Part shown: positions 8,739-18,349 of the stretch, in pieces
How positions within the stretch are numbered: position 1 is the stretch's first letter
How the letters are laid out: the number at the start of each line of letters is the position of its first letter
DNA from: Larix sibirica
Taxonomy: Eukaryota > Streptophyta > Pinopsida > Pinales > Pinaceae
Length of the DNA: 22,173 nt
Assembly (NCBI GenBank): GCA_004151065.3
Contig: NWUY0300003301.1
Location: 56,601 to 78,773 of the forward strand
Direction of reading: 5' to 3'
Made by a program: the position numbers and the translations under genes
Notes under the pieces: generated by a model
What the model was told of the DNA's origin: nothing
Database searches by the model: none
What the model saw: only the letters and a program-made list of their open reading frames with translations

Positions 8739-11004
8739 ATGGAACACAAGGACTTCAAGTCTCTAGTCCAGCAGTGGTGGGAGGAATTGGAAACCCCTAG
8801 GGGGACAAGAATGTACCAGTTCCATCAAAAACTAAAAACGTTGAAAGCCAAAATCTGCACATGGAATAGAGAGGAGTTTGGGAACATCTTCCAAGATATA
8901 TAAAAAAAAATCCTCAATAAATATATGGAAGATATCCAAAGATAAGGTATGAGTAATGGGTACAGTAAAGAATTGAAAAGACAGGAACAAGTTGTCCTGG
9001 AACAATTGCATGCCCGAGAAAGACAGGGAGAAATTTACTCGAAGCAGAAATCTAGGAACCAATGGCTCCAAGAAGGGGAAAGAAATACTAAATTCTTCCA
9101 TCGATCTGTAATCCAGAACTAACAAAAGTCAAGGATAAATAGAATAAAAAAAGATTTTGGACAATATGTGGAGACCAGAGAAGAAATGGAAGCAGAACTA
9201 ATGCAGTACTTTGAAACCATAATGAGGGAAGATTAGGCTAACAGATTCGAACACATAGCCAGGATCACCCAGTTCATCCCCCCAACAGTGACTGTTGAAC
9301 ATAATGATCTTCTGAAGAGACTGATTGCTTTACTGGAAGTTGAGGAATCCATACATCAAATGGTAGAAGGAAAATCCCCGTGACCAGATGGTTTCACTAC
9401 CAACTTCTTCCACCACTTCTTGTACATTATCAAGCAAGGATTTTGGAAAATTGTGGAGGATTCTCACCAAGACATAGGGGTGCTTCGTGCCTTTAATGCC
9501 ACCTTTCTGACCCTTATCCAAAAATATGAGGTAGCGGACATACCAAGTAAGTTCAGGCCTATCACTCTTTGCAATGTAATCTACAAAATTATAACCAAAG
9601 TCATGGCCAACATGTTGAATCCCATCCTCCCCAAATTAATCTCACCAGAGCAATCCAGTTTTCTGGAAGGATGACATATTTTGGATGAGGTTATCCTGGT
9701 TCATGAAGTCATACACTCCCTTAGAGTGACCAAGGTCATAAGGATGTTGTTAAAGATAGATATTTCAAAATACTATGACAAGCTGAGTTGGAAATTTATG
9801 AGAGAAATGCTAAAATCCTATGGCTTTGACATGGACTGGATCAACTGGGTTATGAGCATGACTTCCTTAGTGTTCTTCTTGAGAATGCTTAACGTATTCC
9901 CAACTAAAACTTTTAGTCCAACAAGAGGCATTCGTCAGGGGGACCCTGTTTCCCCTTTCCTCTTTATCTTGATGGTTGAGGGCCTCAGCAGATTGATCAA
10001 AGCTATGGTGACCAATGGAGAACTAAGAGGTCTCAATCTCCACCCTAATGCGGAAAAACAAACCCACCAGCAATTTATGGATGCTACCATGCTTATGGGA
10101 CATGCTTCAGTTCAGGAATCTAGATCCATTAAAAGTTGTCTCAATTCCTTCTCCAAAGCTTCGGGTTTGGAAATAAATAGAGATAAATCCCAAGTTTTCT
10201 TTTTTAATGCCCCCAATATTTCCCATAGGAATATCCTCCAGATTTTGGGTTTTCAGGGGAGATCCCTTCCTTCCAAATATCTTGGAGCCCCTCTGGCTAA
10301 AGGTGTCATCAAAAACGTCTCCTGGATAGATCTTTTGGACAGAATGGGGAAAAAACTGACCAACTGGGTGGTCAGACCTCTTAATATAGCAAGAGACTTA
10401 TTCTCCTCAAATCGGTTCTCCAAGCAATGCCATAGCAATGCCAATATACCTTTTTTCGGTACTAGTGGCCACCAAAGCTGTGATCAAAGAAATGAGGTCC
10501 ATCCATAGGAGCTTCTTATGGGGGGAAGTCCAGAGAAACCAAAATGGGCATTGGTGAGCTGGGAGAAAGTTGTCCAACCTAAACTAAAAGGTGGTCTGGG
10601 ACTGCGGGACCCAGGGAAAAACAATGAGATCGTAGGAGCAAAAATCTGGTGGAATTGGGTCACCTACACCACAGAACCCTAGGCACAGTTGTGGCATGCC
10701 AAATATGCTCAAGATAGACCAAAAAAAGAACCTGTAAGATTTAATGAGGAGAAACAAGGCTCACAGATATGGAGAATGGCTCTTTACAATACGAATATTA
10801 TCCAAGACCATAGTTTTTGGGAGATAAGAGATGGAAAAACAACATATCTATGGGAATACTCTTGGTAGCAAAGACCCAAAATCGCTTCCTCTCATCCTCT
10901 TCATGAATTCCTTTAACGATGTAAAGCACTGGGTCTCTCAAAGTCTCTCAATTCTCGAAACCAGAAGAGGAAGGAGATACCTTTAGGGAATGGCAACAAA
11001 TTGA
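8739..11004 (+). pseudogene. LINE A ORF2 reverse transcriptase domain, second representation
   Basis: The motif order and breaks are the same as in the first representation. Motif C again reads FMDAT (10074-10088) with the second Asp lost, and GKSPxPDG has TGA at 9381-9383. The 10-bp microduplication is at 10423-10443. Sharing of all defects means the two representations descend from one already broken element, or are the same DNA. Confidence 0.88.
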
Positions 11005-11718
11005 GTGGTGGCAGCAGAGATGTTCGATGAGGGGATCCAATATATGGAGGAAGCCCTCCAAGAAAGGTCAATAAAAATCCAAAGAGGTCTCGATAAACTA
11101 AGATGGGGATATTCCTCCAAAGGAAATTTCAATATCAAAGAGGCCTACGAATTATGGACGAATCGTGAAGAAAGACCAGTAGAAGAAATATGGAAGAAGA
11201 TCTGGTCGTCTAATCCTTGGCCGAAAGTTTCCCTTTTTGTGTGGTTGGTTGTTTATCGATGGATCCTAACAGGAGAAAACCTTCAAAAGCGACGAATAGT
11301 TGGTCCTTCTCAATTCCCTCTATGCAATAGAGAAGAAGAAACTATAAATCATCTCCTGGACTCATTCCACTTCTCCTCTTCCTTATGGAACTGGGGCGCA
11401 GAGATTTTAAGAAGATCGAACAGACAACCCGGGCTTCCAGATCAAACAATTAAAGAATGGGATCAGAAGGCCTTCAGTAATTGTATTGTGATTCAGATCT
11501 GGCTCATGTTCCCTGGATTCCTGATTTGGGAAATCTGGAAGGAACGTAACTGGATAATCTTCCAAGATGTCAAAACCACAGCCGAAAAGACTTGGAAAAA
11601 AATTGTACACCACATACAAGAGACAGTGAATATCACAGCTTGGGATGACAAATATTGGGAAGCGGAGGATCGGGAACTCAAAATCCTAAATCAATTAAAT
11701 TTACATAGAAAGGATTAG
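11005..11718 (+). pseudogene. LINE A ORF2 zf-RVT region, second representation
   Basis: This is 237 codons identical to the first representation except one residue: CTC (Leu) at 11089-11091 instead of CCC (Pro). The degenerate zinc ligands (SQFPLC, HLLDSFHF) are the same. TAG at 11716-11718 interrupts the frame before RNase H. Confidence 0.8.
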
Positions 11719-12270
11719 GGATGGATTAGAAAACAAGCCACAACCCAAGCGCATAATAGACCTAATTCTTGGTCTCCTCCCCCGGTGGGCTCTTTCAAGC
11801 TCAACTTTGACGGAGCTTCCAAAGGAAATCCAGGTCCATTCGGCTTTGGGGGGTTTATCCACAACAGGGATGGCCAAATCCTAATGATCTTCCATGGCCA
11901 CATCAGGTTCGACACAAACAACGCCATTGAAATTGAATTTTTGCTACAGGGACTAAAGATTGTTGAAAGGAGGAAATGGGAACCTCTCATAGTGGAAGGA
12001 GACTCACGGGTAATAGTCAACATGGATAAGAAACTCCAACTCAGACAACAACCAGCAAAGGTGGTTGTTAGCTGGAGGCAAGCCCATAGGGTGGAAGACT
12101 TGGGGATAAATTTGCAGAGGCCAAACCCATGGACCTTTAGCCACGTTAGAAGAGAAGGAAACAAGGTGGCTGACTGTTTGGCGAACGTGGGAACTGAGTC
12201 ACCTCAGAGATTAAGGGAAGGACCCCTGTCAGATCTCGGTGCAATGGAGTGGGAAACTAAATGCACCTAG
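11719..12270 (+). pseudogene. LINE A ORF2 RNase H domain, second representation
   Basis: All four acidic catalytic positions are kept, with Asp of FDGAS at 11809. One residue differs from the first representation: TTC (Phe) at 11908-11910 instead of TTA (Leu). The domain ends at TAG 12268-12270. Confidence 0.9.
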
Positions 12271-12738
12271 TTGTCTAACTTGGAAAATTGTGCCTTAGGC
12301 AGTCAAAATAATGACACGTTCCCCGAGATCAGTGCTCAAGAAATAACCCACACAAGTGGTCCTTTCAACACATAATGCCATTCCACGTGACAGAGGTGGG
12401 AACTCCAACAATATGTACCTTGGATATCCTGATCTTTTAATCAACTAAGTGGATAATAATGAGGACCGAACTCTGGACAGTTCGATACCAACAAACCACT
12501 AATGAAAGGAATGAAAGATGAAGGTGTCGAATCAAGTGGATCGAACGCCTCAGTACCACAGTCAAATCTGGAGCATAGAGGAATGATGATAGGAATTAAG
12601 GCAAGAAGAGAGTGGGCAGCTATAAATAGGGAAGGCTCGAGATGGTTTACATGCATGCCCAAAAATTTGATTTTATCTTTGTTACTGATAAGTTCCTTTC
12701 TCTGTCTGTGCCTAAGTGCTTGGCCTCTCTCCAGCATC
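12271..12738 (+). promoter_or_regulatory. Promoter-like post-ORF2 segment, second representation
   Basis: G-box CACGTG is at 12384-12389 and TATAAATAG at 12621-12629, 110 bp before the ATG at 12739. No coding domain is recognised. The order G-box, TATA, pyrimidine-rich leader, ATG resembles a plant core promoter, but this is inferred from motifs only. Confidence 0.35.
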
Positions 12739-13349
12739 ATGAGGTTGAGAATGGCCCCAAAGCATAGACAACCACAAAAAGGGGGAAGGGATAACGAAGA
12801 CGCTGTGCCCAGAAACATAAAATTGCCAATCATGAGCAAACAAATGTCACCCAGGCTACTTGCTTCTTACGGGAGCATATTCACCAACATATTCAAGAGG
12901 AAATTGTTAAATTGGAGAAAGGATTATGGGAACAAGTTAAAGATCAAAATATGGAGAACATTAGAGCTGAGGTGGAGGAATGGGTGCATGACCTTGGAAC
13001 TACTGCGGGTTGTCTGGACGCTTATGACCGTATTGTGTCTACCTATTGGGTGACCAAGGGAATGCTTACGCATGTCTTGATGGAGCGCGAAAACAAGGCC
13101 TTGGGAAAAATTGAGCCAGCTCGGGCTTGGAAGGAACATCATAATGATTTTTGTTTAATGCATAAGAAAGTGGACTTGATCACTACGAAGTTGGGTATTC
13201 CCCTCTACCCACCTATCAATCCGACACTGACGGTTCATGGAAGCAACTCCAGTGATCAGCTCCCTTGCAGTGGTGGGTGCAGGAGCACCCGTGTGGTCAC
13301 AACAACCCCAAGCTCTGGTGTGGCCCCTCACCCAAGCGTGCAGAATTAA
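12739..13349 (+). pseudogene. Unidentified 3' ORF of LINE A, complete but frameshifted
   Basis: The ATG at 12739 (or 12751, giving MAPKHRQPQKGG) starts in frame 1. Frame 3, open from 12795 to TAA 13347-13349, then carries the protein-like sequence. It shows a charged, probably helical part (EEIVKLEKGLWEQVKDQN), then AGCLDAYDRIVSTYWVTKG, KIEPARAWKEHHNDF and a Ser-, Thr- and Pro-rich end. One frameshift between about 12790 and 12850 would join the two parts, which is inference. I do not recognise a family. The helical part could be coiled-coil or gag-like. Its place after ORF2 and behind a TATA box suggests an accessory ORF or a captured gene piece. The N-terminal assignment is weak and the frame-3 part is stronger. 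Confidence 0.45.
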
Positions 13350-13714
13350 AAGGATGTCACGTAGGTGTGTACAACCCTTAATGCTATATATATTTTTTGT
13401 TTATGTCTAATAGAGGTTATTTTGAGTCTGATGGTTTCTTGGTTTATACCGGTTGTAATTGGGGATGTGGGACAGTTTAACAGGTTGACCTTTTTTGGGT
13501 CATCTTCAAAACTTGTTAGGAAGTAGACAGTCTAAGTTGATTTGTAACAGTTTGTAGCTCTCTGGTCTCTTATTTCTACGGGCCTAAATTTTTGGGAAGA
13601 TAAAGGGTAGTTTTTTGCAAAGACTTTTTGAGTTGTGCAATTCTATGGCTAGCAGGATGTATTGACAGTAATGTATTTCTCAGTTAGAAGTTAATATGAA
13701 ATCTTACTTACAAA
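13350..13714 (+). other. LINE A 3' untranslated end
   Basis: This stretch is T-rich and non-coding (TTTTTTGTTTATG, TTTTTTGGG and similar), ends in ATCTTACTTACAAA and meets 'nn' and then AAAA. It follows the 3' ORF directly and fits a LINE 3' UTR. A poly(A) signal cannot be singled out, and no target-site duplication can be checked because the end lies at the ambiguous bases. Confidence 0.5.
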
Positions 13715-13716
13715 NN
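13715..13716. other. Two undetermined bases at the LINE A end
   Basis: 'nn' separates the LINE 3' end from unrelated A+T-rich DNA. It may mark a second contig join, so adjacency of the two sides is not proven. A single N at 16370 is similar. Confidence 0.8.
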
Positions 13717-13886
13717 AAAATGAAGGAAATTAATGATAATTAACTACTTAATACTTATAAGCTTGGCAAGGCACATTTACGAAGGATTATTGAGAATATG
13801 GTAGTAAATGAGTGAAAAGGTAAGATAAAATGATCATAAATAAGTGAATTTGGTGATCATAGGGGTGTCAAATTAGTGACTCAACA
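13717..13886 (-). mobile_element. Partial LTR (minus strand), probable
   Basis: Read on the minus strand, the sequence from 13886 starts TGTTGAGTCACTAATTTGAC, and a purine tract lies immediately before it. That is the arrangement of a polypurine tract followed by a 3' LTR beginning with TG. The LTR is cut by 'nn' at 13716, so its other end and its partner LTR are not visible. No target-site duplication can be checked. Confidence 0.4.
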
Positions 13887-13899
13887 TCTCCCCCACACC
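13887..13899 (-). promoter_or_regulatory. Polypurine tract of the LTR element, probable
   Basis: The minus strand reads GGTGTGGGGGAGA directly before the TG of the candidate LTR. In LTR retrotransposons such a tract primes plus-strand DNA synthesis. Confidence 0.4.
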
Positions 13900-15889
13900 T
13901 AGTATTTGGTATGTCCTCATGCCAATATATTAGGTGGCTAATTTGATTGGCTCTTCATATTCTCTATAGACCAAATCATCACATGCTGGTATATGTAATG
14001 AATTGATCAAATGTATTCTGGATTAGAAAGTGAAGGGATTCTATACTCTAAGAATCACGTTCTTCTCCTTTTAAGTACTTCAAAACATCTGCAATCTCAT
14101 GCTTATTCTTCCTATACTCTATGTCCACTTGCATTTACTTCAGGGTATTCTGTTGGAGGATAGGAAAAATCCTTCTACAAAAAACTTGAATAACATGGAC
14201 ATCATGGACTTTAATTTGTTGAAGGAAAGAATACCGCCATGGTGTGTAAAATATCGAGATGCATACATTAAATTCCAAGTATCCTTATAGTACCTCCCAT
14301 GAAATCAAATTGGAACTTTGGCACTAAACACTTTATAGTGAATAAAGGAAAAAATGTCAAAGCATCCTTACATAATCATGCCAAATACTGATTGGAAGAT
14401 CGTTAGTTAAGGTTGATGGCTAATGGTAACATGATGAATCTAGACGAGAATGTTAGAATTATAGGCCGATAATGCCAAAAGGTTAGGTTGAAAAAATTGT
14501 TGAAAGAACATTGTGTATTCTATTCTATTATCTCCAATGTAATCATATTTCTCGTGACACCTTTTATCATAGGCATGAATGAGAACTATATCCTCAACCC
14601 TTTTAAAAGAATTTTTATAAGAGATGTATACATAAATAAGAAAGTCCTCAAAGTGTAATATTCATGCTGATTTTTGTTATTGTCAGAGTGGACAACCTTA
14701 ATCCCATTATAATCAAAGTTTTACTTCAATTGATCATGGCGTAAAAATGAAGAAGTGTGGAATGAACAGAAAGGTACTATGTAATGAAAGAGAATGATGA
14801 TGCAAAGATTCAAGAGTAAACGAGTAAACATGTCAGAGGGCTAATTTACAAGATGAAAAAAGATAGGGAATGGAATTACGACAGAAGATAAGATTCTAAC
14901 TTAAATAGTTGCTTATCATTATTTCCAATATTTCTAACTAATCAAAAAAGTTTTAAATTGGTATTATCTCAAGTTTACCTTAGTGAGTGTTGGAATTGAT
15001 GAATACAAAGAAGGAATTGAACCTAAATTTCATGTATTGAGTTGAATCAAAATTGTGTGTTGATTCTAAGAGTGACTGGGCCAAATTTGAGACAATGGTG
15101 AAAATTTAAGTGCTATGGTAATTTTGTTGCAGGAATAGAGATCTCTACTGTAGGAACATAGATCAGATTCAGTAGGTGTTGCAGGATATGGTAGAGCACA
15201 AGGTGTACTTTTCATGAGCAGAGGATAATATGAAGCTATTTGTTGATCTTGTCCTGCATAGAAGAGGAAGAGTCCTATTGGAGATCAACTAAAAAATGCA
15301 TAATGTAACATTGAAATCTATTTATTCTTGCTTACAAGCTTGGAAATTGTAAATTTTTTAAGAAGTGCAGGAAGATCTAAATTTTTATGAACTTGAAAAT
15401 AGTCTAGAAATTTGTGAATAGATCATCCAATATTTATGCAAAACTAAGATTAAGCACAAAATAAATCCAAAATCAATTTCTTCAATCTTTAATAATTTTA
15501 CGCTCATAAAACCTTTTAAATTTAAATAGGCATTCTACCTCTTCTCCTTAAATAGGGAAGACATGAGGATGTTTGTGGTCACAATAAATGATAAACTGAT
15601 TAAAACCAATTTTTCCTTGTCCCATCCCCCAAAGTATTACAGTCATCCAAGTATTATAGATAAGATTTGTAGTTGAGTTATTAATCCTCTATGATCATGG
15701 GTCCCACTTCTAAAAAAACTAAATCTTAGATATGATATGAGTTCAATGGTGAGGTCTTAATATCACCTTAAGGTCATTCCCCGACATCAATTTTATGGAG
15801 TTCATTTTATCCCTTATCTATTAACCATACATGCTTCCTCCCGACATGACACCATAAGTAATAGTTTTACATAAGGACAAGAGCTTAGG
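13900..15889. other. A+T-rich stretch, no gene recognised; possible retroelement remnant
   Basis: This may be the decayed internal part of the minus-strand LTR element. The only protein-like piece is minus 14131-14048, reading VDIEYRKNKHEIADVLKYLK before a TAG. A 63-codon + strand frame at 14099-14290 lies opposite it and has no recognisable domain. The rest has short frames only, with no tRNA-like fold or long repeat that I can see. Confidence 0.4.
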
Positions 15890-15934
15890 TTTGGTCAATA
15901 TTGGTATCATCGGTCGGTACTCGCAGCTAACATG

Positions 15935-16345
15935 TGTCTATAGCCGCAATAGGTTAACCTCTTGCACCTGTTTTGCACTGAAATATCTAGCCCATGTTCC
16001 TATAGAATATATATATATATATGGGGAATGGGGAGCAGTTTCAAAAATCCCCTTAAGAGCATGGGATGACACCTTCTAGTAGTGACTGTTAATTACTTCT
16101 CTAGGAAGAATTTCCCATTTCCCACGAGCGTCTATAACCATGATGGGTTTTCCTAGTAGTACCACAGGCTGGTACATGCTTCCAGCAAGTGTTGATAGCC
16201 TCGAAAGGTTGGCCTCTTAAATCCATATTATACTGGATGCTTTGGTCCCATTTCTTCCACCCTTTTTAGGTTTATAATATGGATATAGCTTATGTGATTG
16301 GTGAATGGAGGAGATGATTTAGAAATCCCCTTAAGGGTGTTGGAA
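15935..16345. repeat. Diverged local direct repeat, about 255-277 bp apart
   Basis: TAGCCGCAATAGGTTAACCTCTT (from 15941) resembles TAGCCTCGAAAGGTTGGCCTCTT (from 16196). GAATGGGGAGCAGTTTCAAAAATCCCCTTAAG near 16026 likewise resembles a block near 16305 that ends AGAAATCCCCTTAAG. The spacing changes through indels. It is an old tandem duplication of unknown origin. Confidence 0.45.
16007..16022. repeat. (AT)n microsatellite
   Basis: About eight AT units, lying inside the first copy of the local direct repeat and absent from the second. Confidence 0.85.
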
Positions 16346-16548
16346 ATAATGTAACTTCGGAATTTATTCNATATTCAATGTGTCCGACTTGTACAAATTT
16401 CTTGAGGGAGAAGGAAATTATGAAGAAGGTATCCTTACTGAATGGAAGAAGCAATTAATTGCCTATTAAACATTCCAAAGAATTAGAAAATATTGGTGAA
16501 GAGGGTCAGCAGAAGGACCTGAAAGGAATAATATTATGAATATCTAGT

Positions 16549-16626
16549 TAGGTGTGCTAGTTTGTCTTTAGAAACATGGGCTCTAAAGATGCATCATTGG
16601 TTTCTAAAGACAAACTAGCACACCTA
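16549..16626. repeat. Perfect 27-bp inverted repeat with 24-nt loop
   Basis: The left arm at 16549-16575 starts TAGGTGTGCTAGTTTGTC. The right arm at 16600-16626 is its exact reverse complement, ending GACAAACTAGCACACCTA. The loop (16576-16599) contains the palindrome GATGCATC (16588-16595). The pairing stops at both ends. The 78-nt unit would fold as a long perfect hairpin. It could be a small foldback element, a precursor-like hairpin, or a cloning or sequencing foldback. It lies about 170 bp beyond the LINE B RNase H stop. Confidence 0.9.
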
Positions 16627-16799
16627 CGAGGGTCTTCCTCCCCTGTAGAAGCTACAATTGCATCCACATGACTATAAGACTTCATGATTTATCATGATGA
16701 TTACAAAAATTAGAGCCCGTTCCATTATAGAAAAAACATATAAAAAAAAACTAGCTGACCGGAATGATAATTTTCAGTATACCATCCCTGAAAGTGAAG
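16627..16799 (-). other. Probable 3' flank or UTR of LINE B copy 1
   Basis: Non-coding, with A- and T-runs, directly after (in the minus direction) the RNase H stop. No poly(A) tail or target-site duplication could be fixed. Confidence 0.3.
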
Positions 16800-17275
16800 C
16801 TATAGATGTCTGACTTCTATTGCATTTTGCATATTTCCCTCCCGATACTCATGTTCTATAAAAGTACCTTCATATAGCAAGAGGGCTTGTTTAAAGAGAT
16901 CATCCATAGCTATATTTAGTTCCTTGTAATTATGAGGAAAGAAGATCCATTCAAAGCTACGAATATCTTTTTAGATGTTATCCAAGAGATGTTCTAACCT
17001 AGCAATCCCCACCATGTTTTTCCCATTTTCCTAGTCAATAACCAACTTAGAATCTCCCATCACTTGGATCCTTTCAATGCCTTTAATAGAAGCATTGTTA
17101 AGCATAACCCAAAGACCCACAAACTCTACTTTGGTATTTGAACCTCGTCCCAAAGAGTACCTCTAGCATAAAATATGCACAGAGTTAAACACACACACAC
17201 ACACGGCCCCCCCCCCACACCATCGGTTCTGCAATAGGCATGATATCCTTAGCATGCCTAGTCGAAAAACCACCA
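16800..17275 (-). pseudogene. LINE B copy 1, RNase H domain, broken
   Basis: Reading the minus strand from about 17275, WWFFD gives the first catalytic Asp (17261-17263), followed by a Cys-rich, damaged stretch with stops. A cleaner part follows, with NTKVEFVGLWVMLNNASIKG (Glu), RIQVMGDSKLVID (Asp) and LNIAMDDLFKQALLLYEGTF (last Asp). It ends at TAG (16800-16802). In-frame stops follow VID and DNI. A run of eight AC units plus ten Cs (17189-17216) sits inside the domain and breaks the frame. The order of motifs is that of the RVT_3 RNase H of plant LINEs. It belongs with the zf-RVT and RT remnants to its right. Confidence 0.75.
17189..17216. repeat. (AC)8 plus C10 tract inside LINE B RNase H
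   Basis: Eight AC units (17189-17204), then GG and ten Cs (17207-17216). The tract interrupts the RNase H frame, so it expanded after the element decayed or caused part of the decay. Confidence 0.9.
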
Positions 17276-17474
17276 TGGGATATCCATGTCCAATGAAGGC
17301 AAGCTCACCAGCCTTGTCATTGTTTGTTTCATGGTCACCTTATATTCTGAAGTAGTTTTAATTACCAAGTGTGTTGCTACTTCTACTTGCACTGATCTAT
17401 TTTGAAAATAGTTTGATTGTGTGCCCACCGGATCCAATAAATGAGTTGACTAGGAAAAGATTTAAAATATCCCA
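17276..17474 (-). other. LINE B linker between zf-RVT and RNase H
   Basis: This joins two domains of the same element and is therefore probably LINE coding sequence in origin, but no continuous frame remains. Confidence 0.4.
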
Positions 17475-17690
17475 CTAATCAATCCAAAAACCTGTCCTGG
17501 ATACAGGATTCCACTGTTGGTTATTCCAATTGCATTTCAGCTTAAATATGAAAGCTGTGAGCTTCCAAAATTCCTTTGTGAAAACACAAGAAACTGTCAG
17601 GTGTACAACTAACTCAACATCCATTTTACAGAGAGCACATCCACTAGGTCCCTCCCTACCTCTTTTAAGACCATTATCCCACGTTAACAA
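17475..17690 (-). pseudogene. LINE B copy 1, zf-RVT domain
   Basis: The minus-strand frame gives LTWDNGLKRGREGPSGCALC, then MDVELVVHLTVSC and EFWKL. This is the zf-RVT pattern (CxxC, then HL and Cys), here with all zinc ligands kept, unlike LINE A. The sequence differs from LINE A throughout, so this is a separate family. It lies in the expected order between RT (to the right) and RNase H (to the left). Confidence 0.8.
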
Positions 17691-18349
17691 TTTGTTTTAC
17701 AAGTCTAGCCATAAAACAATATTCGTTTTTAGGTTTCCATGAGCATTCCAAATGTACTCCCACCACCAGTTTTTATCATCTAAAAATATTCAAACACTTC
17801 CGCTTGATATCCTAATTTGACTATGTAATCTCTCTTCAAGGGATTCTTTGACCAGCATAGAACAATCTCCTTCTTAGAAAATCCTAATAAAACTTAAGCT
17901 TAGCATATCCCAACTCTTGCACAGTCTTCCAAGATTTTCTTACAAGGCCATGCACAACTTGAGACCTGCCATATGTTAAGAAAATAATACCTTGACCATG
18001 GAGTGCCATTAACAAATCGTTAGATAGTCAAAAACCTTCCTTATCCCCCAACTTGATCTAAACCTTCCTCTAATCCCCTATTCATTAGACTATACAATTA
18101 CCAATCAATAAATATGTGTCCAAAAGAGCCTTCCATACCAAGGAAGAGCCCTTTATTATTATTCACTCTTGTCTAAACCACGCTTCCATAGTAAGGGTTC
18201 TCAAATATTTTGATCTCCTAACTCTGCCCCATAAGTTGTTGATGTAAATCAACTGCCACAATTTTTTTTCAACAAGCGCCTTGTCAAAGAGATAAATATT
18301 TTTGAGCTCCAAACCTCTAATAGATTGTGGGAGAGCATTTTTTGTTCAT
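17691..18349 (-). pseudogene. LINE B copy 1, RT-to-zf-RVT linker, decayed
   Basis: Minus-strand fragments in changing frames resemble the linker of the second LINE B copy (20110-20790), including the MALHGQ block near 18000. Stops are frequent. The linker precedes zf-RVT in such elements. Confidence 0.55.

Larger units (their letters stand above)
6882..13057 (+). repeat. 6176-bp direct repeat, unit 2
   Basis: This is the second unit of the repeat, with the same strand and order as unit 1. Unit 2 continues without a break into sequence that unit 1 lacks (13058-13714), while unit 1 has 5' sequence (1-704) that unit 2 lacks. That complementarity fits overlapping contig ends. Confidence 0.95.
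6882..13714 (+). mobile_element. L1-like LINE (family A), second representation with 3' end
   Basis: This is the same element as at 341-6880, missing its first part (it starts inside the DUF4283-like region) but carrying the 3' ORF and 3' untranslated end. It stops at the 'nn' of 13715-13716, and AAAA follows directly, possibly the remnant of the poly(A) tail. If the duplication is an assembly artefact, this and the first representation are one element. Confidence 0.85.

Noticed and set aside
705-13057. A true tandem pair of LINE insertions or a head-to-tail LINE concatemer
   Set aside because: The junction lies inside ORF1 on one side and inside the 3' ORF on the other and coincides with an N. 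LINE insertions do not give this, while a contig overlap does. Kept only as an alternative to test.
15891-16079. 62-codon + strand frame
   Set aside because: It includes an (AT)n tract read as YIYIYG and has no homologous frame in the diverged repeat copy. Likely chance.
17530-17742. 70-codon + strand frame opposite LINE B zf-RVT
   Set aside because: The minus strand carries the zf-RVT pattern with its Cys and His ligands over the same bases. The + strand frame has no domain.
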